Part shown: piece by piece, positions 1 to 5,136 of the stretch
How positions within the stretch are numbered: position 1 is the stretch's first letter
Layout: the number at the start of each line of letters is the position of its first letter
DNA from: Chloroflexota bacterium
GTDB taxonomy: Bacteria > Chloroflexota > Dehalococcoidia > Plut-88900
NCBI GenBank assembly: GCA_022572865.1
Contig: JACZVB010000112.1
Location: forward strand, 1-5,832
Reading direction: 5' to 3'
DNA: 5,832 nucleotides
Position numbers and translations under genes: made by a program
Notes under the pieces: generated by a model
Databases searched by the model: none
What the model was told of the DNA's origin: nothing
Seen by the model: the letters and a program-made list of their open reading frames with translations, nothing else

Positions 1-524
1 TGGCCCGAGTTGGCATCGAGGCCAGAGGGGAGGTCCAGCGCTATTATGGCCTTACGCGAAGACACCTCTTTTGCCCTGCGTACCTCGTCTAACAGCTCTT
101 TGATGACCCCACCAATGGGCCTCGACCTGCCGGTGCCCAGCGCCGCATCGATCACCACCTCCGCCGATCTCAACACCTCCTTAAAGATGGTGAGCCCCTT
201 CTCTTCGAATCCAGATATAGGCTCCAGGCCTCTGTCGATGATCAATCGTAGGTTAGGGTCGGAATCGGGGCGTGGGGCACAGAGGCACGGATAGATGTTG
301 GCGCCCCAGTCGTGGAGATGGCGGGCCGCCACCAGGCCATCGCCCCCGTTATTTCCGGGGCCCACCAGCACCACGATGTTGCTCCCCGCCACCCCTCCCC
401 TCCAGGTCCGCACCTCTTCAGCGAAGGCCAGGCCGGCATTTTCCATAAGCTGGTCGGTGGAGACCCCTTCCTCGGCGCACCGCTCCTCGATCTCCAGCAT
501 CTCTTCGCTGGTAATTATCTTCAT
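1..524 (-). CDS. nnrE: NAD(P)H-hydrate epimerase (YjeF N-terminal domain), partial at left edge
   Basis: This enzyme epimerises damaged, hydrated NAD(P)H (NAD(P)HX) so that the partner dehydratase can repair it; it is cytosolic. I translated the strand by hand: 174 codons are open from the ATG at 522-524 to the window edge, with no stop. Family hallmarks in order are MENAG (residues 27-31), the nucleotide-binding loop GPGNNGGDG (55-63) followed by LVAARHL, the DAALGTG motif (126-132) and LDLPSGLDANSG (163-174). A stand-alone epimerase is about 220 residues and the bacterial bifunctional Nnr about 500. The C-terminal half lies outside the window, so I cannot tell whether a dehydratase (NnrD) domain is fused. 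The start is supported by a strong Shine-Dalgarno at 531-537. It lies 13 nt downstream of acpS on the same strand, a common bacterial arrangement that suggests co-transcription. Confidence 0.93.
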   Translation of the reverse strand, partial: MKIITSEEMLEIEERCAEEGVSTDQLMENAGLAFAEEVRTWRGGVAGSNIVVLVGPGNNGGDGLVAARHLHDWGANIYPCLCAPRPDSDPNLRLIIDRGLEPISGFEEKGLTIFKEVLRSAEVVIDAALGTGRSRPIGGVIKELLDEVRRAKEVSSRKAIIALDLPSGLDANSG

Positions 525-530
525 CGGCGG

Positions 531-537
531 CCCCTCC
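531..537 (-). promoter_or_regulatory. Ribosome binding site of nnrE
   Basis: On the minus strand the sequence GGAGGGG lies 6 nt before the ATG at 524 and starts immediately after the acpS TGA stop (538-540). It fixes the nnrE start and argues for translation of both genes from one message. Confidence 0.75.
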
Positions 538-915
538 TCACACCTGCTCCTCCTCCAACATGCCTGCCGCCGAGGCCACCGCATACTCCCTGGAGTGGGA
601 AAGGCTGATGGCCACCTCCCCAAGGCCCAGCTTCTGGGCGTGGGCCTTGGCCCGATGGTAAAGGCGCACCGTTGGCTTGCCGCTCCTCAGAGGCAGTATC
701 TCGATTTCCCGCCAGGAAACGCCCCGATTTCCGGTGCCCAGGACCTTCATCACCGCCTCTTTTCCGGCGAACCGGACCGCCAGCTCGGGCACCCTCCCTC
801 GATACCGTTCGATCTCCCCGGGGGTATAGACCCGCCTGAGAAACCGGTCGCCCCATCGTTCCAGGGCCGACCTTATCCTGGACACCTCCATTATGTCGAC
901 GCCAACGCTGAGCAC
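538..915 (-). CDS. acpS: Holo-[acyl-carrier-protein] synthase
   Basis: AcpS transfers the 4'-phosphopantetheine arm of coenzyme A to a serine of acyl carrier protein, activating it for fatty acid synthesis; it is a cytosolic, Mg-dependent, typically trimeric enzyme. The 125-residue product matches the usual family length (about 118-126). Visible motifs are VGVDIMEVSRI (residues 4-14, with the metal-binding Asp at 7), RFAGKEAVMKVLGTG (48-62, with the conserved Glu at 53 and Lys at 52/57) and the C-terminal ISLSHSREYAVA (103-114). The start is a GTG at 913-915, which puts the protein start just before the conserved G-V-D motif as in other AcpS proteins. A weak GAGGG lies about 11 nt upstream. 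The frame stays open further upstream, but the next ATG there (932-934 on this strand) is out of frame. It is followed 13 nt later by nnrE. Confidence 0.95.
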   Translation of the reverse strand: MLSVGVDIMEVSRIRSALERWGDRFLRRVYTPGEIERYRGRVPELAVRFAGKEAVMKVLGTGNRGVSWREIEILPLRSGKPTVRLYHRAKAHAQKLGLGEVAISLSHSREYAVASAAGMLEEEQV

Positions 916-947
916 CAGAGATTCTGCCCTCGCATGTCTACTTAGGA

Positions 948-956
948 ATTATCTCA
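948..956 (-). promoter_or_regulatory. Possible extended -10 promoter for acpS-nnrE
   Basis: On the minus strand the sequence TGA-GATAAT fits the extended -10 pattern (TGnTATAAT, one mismatch in the hexamer). Transcription would start about 25-30 nt before the acpS GTG. I see no convincing -35 hexamer 16-18 bp upstream. Most of the motif belongs to the terminal inverted repeat of the 950-1079 element. This is inference from pattern only. Confidence 0.3.
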
Positions 957-1079
957 AAAGGTGGTTCGACGGGCTCACCACGAACGGAACATGTTACATT
1001 TCCCGTTCGTCCTGAGCTTGTCCCGATACTCGGGACTTGTCGAAGGATGACGAATGCTGACGCGGGTCGTTTTGAGATA
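950..1079. repeat. MITE-like element with terminal inverted repeats
   Basis: A 130-bp non-coding element fills the divergent acpS-valS gap. Its ends are TATCTCAAAA (950-959) and the exact inverse TTTTGAGATA (1070-1079). Inside, GCTCACCACGAACGG (973-987) and CCGTTCGTCCTGAGC (1003-1017) form a 15-bp hairpin with two adjacent mismatches and a 15-nt loop. The stem can be extended outward by pairing GGTTCGAC (963-970) with GTCGAAGG (1039-1046, one mismatch) if a 19-bp insertion in the right arm is looped out. No ORF lies inside and no clear target-site duplication flanks it. It could be a miniature inverted-repeat transposable element or another dispersed palindromic repeat; a genome-wide count would settle which. 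The repeat core recurs in degraded form at 3961-4022. Confidence 0.6.
1021..1035. repeat. Small palindrome inside the MITE-like element
   Basis: TCCCGA-TAC-TCGGGA is a perfect 6-bp-stem palindrome with a 3-nt loop. It is bracketed by direct repeats CTTGTC (1017-1022 and 1036-1041, 19 bp apart), so it looks like a 19-bp insertion or duplication interrupting the right arm of the larger hairpin. Confidence 0.55.
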
Positions 1080-1080
1080 G

Positions 1081-1108
1081 TTGCTTATTACTTGGGCGCG
1101 AGTATAGC
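1081..1108 (+). promoter_or_regulatory. valS: Possible sigma-70-type promoter for valS
   Basis: TTGCTT (1081-1086) and TATAGC (1103-1108) are separated by 16 bp and resemble -35 and -10 hexamers. This would leave a leader of roughly 80 nt before the valS ATG. The putative -35 begins one base after the right terminal repeat of the 950-1079 element. In the leader I see no T-box-like structure, no riboswitch and no strong terminator/antiterminator pair. Pattern-based inference only. Confidence 0.35.
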
Positions 1109-1194
1109 ATAGCCATTCCCAGCAAAATCATACCACTCTCCTAATGCCCTGAATTGACTCCCCCAGAAGGTCAAAGGTAGAATCGAATACTGTC

Positions 1195-3867
1195 ATGACC
1201 ACAAAGTCGGAAAAGCTCTCCCAGATTCCCAAGGCCTATGACCCCAGCAAGGTCGAGGCCCGCACCTACCAGTTCTGGATGGAGAACGGTTACTTCACCC
1301 CTCGCATCGACCCGGACAAGAAGCCCTTCGTCATAATCATGCCTCCGCCCAACGTCACCGGCGAACTCCACCTGGGCCACGCCCTTACCGCCGCCGCCGA
1401 GGACGCCCTGGTCCGCTGGCACAGGATGCAAGGAGACCCCACCCTCTGGCTTCCAGGCTCCGATCACGCCGGCATCGCCACTCAGGTAGTTGTGGAAAAG
1501 CAGCTCGCCAAGGAGGGAAAGACCAGGCATGATCTGGGGCGCGAGGCATTCGTAGCGCGGGTATGGGACTGGGTCCGGCAGTATGGTCGGACCATCTCCG
1601 AACAGCACAAGAGTCTGGGCACCTCCTGCGACTGGTCAAGGGAGCGATTCACCCTGGACGAGGGGCCAAGCCTGGCCGTGAGGACAACCTTCGTCAACCT
1701 CTACAACAAGGGCCTGGTCTACCGGGGGAATCGGATCATCAACTGGTGTCCCCGCTGTTCCACGGCCCTCTCCGACCTGGAGGTGACTCACCGGGAGGTC
1801 CAGAGTCACCTCTACTACATCCGCTACAGGCTCGCCGACGATCCCGACTCCTCTATCTCCATCGCCACCACCCGCCCCGAGACCCTACTGGGGGATACCG
1901 CCGTCGCCGTGAACCCGGATGACCCGCGGTTCCGCGACATCGTCGGCAAAGAGGTGCTCCTGCCCCGCCTGGCCCGTAGAATCCCCATAATAGAGGACTC
2001 CGTGGTAGACCCTGATTTCGGCACCGGGGCGGTCAAAGTGACCCCGGCCCACGATCCCATCGACTTCGACATCGCCCAGAGGCACCGCCTGCCTTCCATC
2101 ACGGTCATCGGGGCCGATGCTACGATGACAGCGGAGGCGGGACCGCAGTACCGGGGCCTCGACAGGTTCCGGTGTCGAGAGGCCATCCTGGAGGACCTGA
2201 GAAAAGACGACCTGCTGGAAAAGGTGGAGCCTTACACCCACTCCATCGGGCACTGCCAGCGCTGTAACACGGTGCTCGAGCCCCTGGCCAGCAGGCAGTG
2301 GTTCGTCAAAGTCGGGCCCCTGGCCCAGAGGGCCGCCGAGGCCGTAAAAACCAACCGCATAAGAATCGTTCCCCGGCGTTTCACCAAAGTATATCTCAAC
2401 TGGATGGACAACATCAGGGACTGGTGCATCAGCCGCCAGTTGTGGTGGGGCCACCGAATTCCGGTCTGGTATTGCGATCCCTGCGGCCACATGACCGTCG
2501 CCCTGGATGATCCCACGAGTTGTGAAAGCTGTGCTTCTCCCGCCATCACCCAGGACCCCGATGTCCTGGACACCTGGTTCAGCTCCGGCCTGTGGACCCA
2601 CTCCACCCTGGGCTGGCCCGAGGACACCGAGGACCTGCGATACTTCTATCCAACCTCCGTCATCGAGACGGGCTATGACATCCTCTTCTTCTGGGTCGCC
2701 CGAATGGTCATGCTGGGCATGGAGAACCTGGGCGACATACCCTTCCACACCATCTACCTCCACGGCCTCATCCAGGACGAGTACGGCGAGAAGATGAGCA
2801 AGATGAAGGGCAACGTCCTCAATCCCCTGGACATCATCTCCGAATACGGGGCCGATGCCCTCCGCTTTTCCCTCACCGTGGGCACTGCCCCGGGCAACGA
2901 TAGCCGGCTGAGCACCGCCAGGCTCCAGGCCAGCCGGAACTTCACCAACAAGCTCTGGAACGCTTCCAGATACGTCATGTCCACCATCGATGGCGACTCC
3001 GCGGCCGGGTGGCGTTCGCCCTTGACCAAGGCCAGCCCCCTGGAAGACCGCTGGATCATCAGCCGCCTCAATCGGACTATCGACGGCGTGCAGCGGGCCC
3101 TGGAAGGCTTCCGGCTGGGCGACGCCCAGGAGCAGATAGAGGGCTTCCTCTGGGGCAACTACTGCGACTGGTATATAGAGATGGCCAAAGTCCGCCTCCG
3201 GGACCTGCCCGATACCCCATCCCCCATTCCCGTCCTGGCCCACGTCCTTGAGAGTACCCTTCGCCTGCTGCACCCGTTCATGCCCTTCATCACCGAGGAG
3301 CTGTGGCAGAACCTGGTCAGCCGTCTGCCCGATGACAGGGACTCGCCCGAATCGATCATGATCGCACCCTATCCCCAGGCCGATGTTTCCCTGCACGACC
3401 CCCGGTCAGAGGAGTGGGCAAGCCTGGTGATGGGCCTCGTTAAAGGCATTCGCAACGTCAGGGCCGAGAGAAAGGTCGCCCCTTCGAGGAAAGTAACGGC
3501 CATCCTCTTCGATGACCACGGCATAGGCCCGGCAGGACAGGCCTTCCTGGAGACCCTCGCCCGCTGCTCCCTTCAGCTCCGGCCGGCCGATGCCCCCAGG
3601 CCCGAGGACTCCGTCATGCTTGTGGTCGAGAACACCGAGGTCTTCCTCCCCGTCAGCGGCCTGTTCGACGTGGGCGCAGAGCGAGAGCGCCTTCTGAAGG
3701 AGATGGAGGAGCTGAAGGGCAGGATCGATAAGATAAGTGCCAGGCTTGAGAACGCCGATTTTTCCTCCAAAGCCCCCCAGGAGGTAGTGGAGAAGGAGCG
3801 GGACAGGCTGACCCAGTGGCAGGAGCAGGCAGACCGCATCCGGGAGCGCATCGCAGAGCTTGACTAG
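1195..3867 (+). CDS. valS: Valyl-tRNA synthetase
   Basis: ValRS charges tRNA-Val with valine in the cytosol and hydrolyses mischarged Thr-tRNA. The 890-residue length is normal for the bacterial enzyme. The class Ia catalytic core has PPPNVTGELHLGHAL (residues 50-64, the HIGH motif being HLGH 59-62), the ValRS-type GSDHAGIATQ (88-97), DWCISRQLWWGHRIP (409-423) and a KMSKS-type loop reading KMSKM (533-537). The CP1 editing insertion carries ATTRPETLLGDTAVAV (224-239) and AHDPIDFD (285-292). Cysteine pairs lie at 185/188, 354/357, 427/430 and 443/446; the last four look like a zinc ribbon. The anticodon-binding helical domain includes NYCDWYIE (655-662) and HPFMPFITEELW (693-704). The charged C-terminal segment 826-890 is the tRNA-binding coiled-coil arm. 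ATG 1195 is the only canonical start before the in-frame stop at 1150-1152. The Shine-Dalgarno is weak (AAGGT about 16 nt upstream). The gene stands alone, divergent from acpS. Confidence 0.98.
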   Translation: MTTKSEKLSQIPKAYDPSKVEARTYQFWMENGYFTPRIDPDKKPFVIIMPPPNVTGELHLGHALTAAAEDALVRWHRMQGDPTLWLPGSDHAGIATQVVVEKQLAKEGKTRHDLGREAFVARVWDWVRQYGRTISEQHKSLGTSCDWSRERFTLDEGPSLAVRTTFVNLYNKGLVYRGNRIINWCPRCSTALSDLEVTHREVQSHLYYIRYRLADDPDSSISIATTRPETLLGDTAVAVNPDDPRFRDIVGKEVLLPRLARRIPIIEDSVVDPDFGTGAVKVTPAHDPIDFDIAQRHRLPSITVIGADATMTAEAGPQYRGLDRFRCREAILEDLRKDDLLEKVEPYTHSIGHCQRCNTVLEPLASRQWFVKVGPLAQRAAEAVKTNRIRIVPRRFTKVYLNWMDNIRDWCISRQLWWGHRIPVWYCDPCGHMTVALDDPTSCESCASPAITQDPDVLDTWFSSGLWTHSTLGWPEDTEDLRYFYPTSVIETGYDILFFWVARMVMLGMENLGDIPFHTIYLHGLIQDEYGEKMSKMKGNVLNPLDIISEYGADALRFSLTVGTAPGNDSRLSTARLQASRNFTNKLWNASRYVMSTIDGDSAAGWRSPLTKASPLEDRWIISRLNRTIDGVQRALEGFRLGDAQEQIEGFLWGNYCDWYIEMAKVRLRDLPDTPSPIPVLAHVLESTLRLLHPFMPFITEELWQNLVSRLPDDRDSPESIMIAPYPQADVSLHDPRSEEWASLVMGLVKGIRNVRAERKVAPSRKVTAILFDDHGIGPAGQAFLETLARCSLQLRPADAPRPEDSVMLVVENTEVFLPVSGLFDVGAERERLLKEMEELKGRIDKISARLENADFSSKAPQEVVEKERDRLTQWQEQADRIRERIAELD

Positions 3868-3960
3868 CACCCCCTCCATTCATTCCCTCTCTGCACGACG
3901 AGCAGATTAGAGCTATCGATAATTCGTTCAACGGGTGTGTGCGGAGATGGCATATCCCCC

Positions 3961-4022
3961 GCTCGTGGTGAGCCTGCCTGTCCTGAGTTCAATCGAAGGG
4001 AGCGAGGCCGAAGGGTCGAACC
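3961..4022. repeat. Degraded copy of the hairpin repeat found at 963-1046
   Basis: CGTGGTGAGCC (3964-3974) is the exact inverse complement of 972-982, and GTCGAACC (4015-4022) is the exact inverse complement of 963-970. In the first copy these two blocks are adjacent; here about 40 bp separates them. That insert contains a TCCTGAG...TCGAAGG motif resembling the other arm of the same repeat (1010-1046). The copy is therefore in opposite orientation and looks like a nested or rearranged palindromic repeat. It has no coding potential I can support. Confidence 0.5.
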
Positions 4023-4034
4023 ATGTCGGGGGTG

Positions 4035-4062
4035 TGGGGGTGTCCCCCAAAATAAAATTTTT
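4035..4062 (+). terminator. GC hairpin followed by A/T-rich tract, possible terminator of valS
   Basis: TGGGGG-TGT-CCCCCA (4035-4049) forms a 6-bp stem with a 3-nt loop and is followed by AAATAAAATTTTT (4050-4062). The tract has A residues first and a run of five T only 8 nt after the stem, so it is not a textbook intrinsic terminator. It lies 168 nt after the valS stop and is embedded in repeat-like sequence. It may simply be part of the repeat. Confidence 0.3.
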
Positions 4063-4064
4063 AG

Positions 4065-4095
4065 TCCCCCTCTCCCTTGTTAAGGGAGAGGGGGA
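4065..4095. repeat. Perfect 14-bp inverted repeat (REP-like hairpin)
   Basis: TCCCCCTCTCCCTT (4065-4078) and AAGGGAGAGGGGGA (4082-4095) are perfect inverse complements around a GTT loop. No T-tract follows on the plus strand, so it is unlikely to act as a simple intrinsic terminator there. The purine-rich continuation GGGGGGAGAGGG (about 4100-4111) looks like part of the same repeat and runs up to the start region of the next gene. C/T-rich and G/A-rich palindromes of this kind are dispersed intergenic repeats in many bacteria; copy number here is unknown. Confidence 0.65.
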
Positions 4096-4103
4096 TATAG
4101 GGG

Positions 4104-4110
4104 GGAGAGG
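4104..4110 (+). promoter_or_regulatory. Purine-rich Shine-Dalgarno-like site before an ATA codon
   Basis: GGAGAGG lies 5 nt before the ATA at 4116-4118, the codon aligned with the ATG of the downstream paralogue. Spacing is suitable for translation initiation, but the purine run appears to be the tail of the REP-like repeat rather than a gene-specific site. Confidence 0.35.
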
Positions 4111-4115
4111 GTCTA

Positions 4116-5120
4116 ATAAGATTCAGCGTAGGCATATTCGGCAACCAGCCCCTGCCCAGACTCGTCCAGCAGGTCAAGCTGGCCGAAGACCTGGGTTACT
4201 ACGGGGTCTGGCTAACGGACACCCAGCTCCTCTCCCGAGAGGTGTACGTGAGCCTGACGGCGTGCGCCCTGAAGACCTCCCGGATAAAGCTGGGCACAGG
4301 GGTCACCATGCCCCACACCCGTCACCCCAGCGTCACTGCCAGCGCCTTCGCCACCCTCAACGAGATCGCCCGGGGTAGGCTGAGGATCGGCATCAGCATC
4401 GGCGACAACGGGCTTCGGACCGTGGGCCGGAGCATGGCCACCATCAAAGAGCTGGAGGCATACGTGACCGTCCTCAAAAGCCTTCTCAGCAACCGCTCCG
4501 TCAAGTTCGAGGACGGCGTAGAGGGCAAGATAGCCTGGCTTGAGAGGCCGACGGACATACCCATCTATGTGGCGGCCACGGGGCCCAGGCTGACCAGGAC
4601 GGCGGGCAGGATAGGGGATGGCGTCATGCTGCTTAGAGGCCTCAACCCCGACCAGATGGGAGCAGGCGTCGCTATAGTGCGGCAGGAGGCCCGGCGAGCC
4701 GGCAGGCCGGCCGGCGAACCGGATATAATCTGCTGGATTCAGTCCTCTCTGGGCCGCGATAGAGAGCTGGCCCGGGCCCACGCCCAGGGCCTGGTGGCCG
4801 AGGTCCTCCAGATGTGTGCCATCGAGATGTTTGACGAGGAGGACCGCCCCGCCATCCGCCGCATCAAGAAAGATTACGACTTCTATAAGCAGAACATGGT
4901 CTATGGAGAGGACAGGGCCCTGATCCCCGACAAGTTCATCGACATGTTCTCTCTGGCCGGTACCGCACCCGAGGCCCGTGAGCGGATTGCAGAGTTGATG
5001 CAGGTCGAGGGCTTGAACGAGGTCATCATCTGCCCGCAGCACTTCGAGGGAAGCCCCGGCCCGTCGGTTGAGGAAACGCTCAGCACCTTCGCCGAGGGCG
5101 TCATGGCCAACCTGATATAA
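4116..5120 (+). CDS. LLM class flavin/F420-dependent oxidoreductase, copy 1, atypical start
   Basis: This is a luciferase-like TIM-barrel oxidoreductase, most like the F420-dependent methylenetetrahydromethanopterin reductase (Mer) branch; the substrate cannot be told. Counting from 4116 it has 334 residues, a usual length for this group. Motifs: GIFGNQPLP (6-14), KLAEDLGY (21-28), LGTGVTMPHTRHPSVTA (59-75), NEIARGRLRIGISIGDNGLR (82-101) and AATGPRLTRTAGRIGDG (153-169), the last resembling the family's cofactor-phosphate loop. A C-terminal segment (about 269-308) follows. The product aligns without gaps to the downstream copy from residue 1 to 232. The start is the problem: the codon matching the paralogue's ATG is ATA, an in-frame TAG lies at 4098-4100, and the first ATG/GTG/TTG is GTG 4242 (292 residues), which would remove the first 42 conserved residues. 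The options are rare ATA initiation, a recent G-to-A start loss, a base error, or an N-truncated product from 4242. The C-terminal part is intact. Confidence 0.8.
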   Translation: MRFSVGIFGNQPLPRLVQQVKLAEDLGYYGVWLTDTQLLSREVYVSLTACALKTSRIKLGTGVTMPHTRHPSVTASAFATLNEIARGRLRIGISIGDNGLRTVGRSMATIKELEAYVTVLKSLLSNRSVKFEDGVEGKIAWLERPTDIPIYVAATGPRLTRTAGRIGDGVMLLRGLNPDQMGAGVAIVRQEARRAGRPAGEPDIICWIQSSLGRDRELARAHAQGLVAEVLQMCAIEMFDEEDRPAIRRIKKDYDFYKQNMVYGEDRALIPDKFIDMFSLAGTAPEARERIAELMQVEGLNEVIICPQHFEGSPGPSVEETLSTFAEGVMANLI

Positions 5121-5126
5121 AGGAGG
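5119..5126 (+). promoter_or_regulatory. Ribosome binding site of the second LLM gene
   Basis: AAAGGAGG overlaps the stop codon of copy 1 and lies 10 nt before the ATG at 5137. A second GAGGA (5129-5133) lies closer. Both support 5137 over the out-of-frame ATG at 5127. The overlap with the upstream stop suggests coupled translation. Confidence 0.75.
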
Positions 5127-5136
5127 ATGAGGATTT

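Noticed and set aside
295..945. Plus-strand open frame (216 codons) over acpS and the start of nnrE
   Set aside because: It is antisense to two well-supported genes and its product is low-complexity Pro/Ser/His-rich.
1080..1194. T-box or other riboswitch leader before valS
   Set aside because: The leader is short, and I could find neither a conserved T-box-like sequence nor a terminator/antiterminator pair.
1885..3396. Long open frame (about 500 codons) on the minus strand inside valS
   Set aside because: It is fully antisense to a gene with unmistakable ValRS motifs. Its translation has no recognisable domain and is Gly/Val/Asp-rich, as expected from the complement of GC-biased codons.
3918..3923. 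GATAAT as a -10 promoter for the LLM genes
   Set aside because: No -35-like hexamer lies at suitable spacing, and it would give a leader of about 190 nt through the hairpin repeats; support is too weak to annotate.
3935..4378. Plus-strand open frame (147 codons) spanning the intergenic repeats into LLM copy 1
   Set aside because: It starts at a GTG in repeat sequence, passes through the palindromes and then reads LLM copy 1 in the wrong frame, giving Arg/Pro/His-rich sequence.
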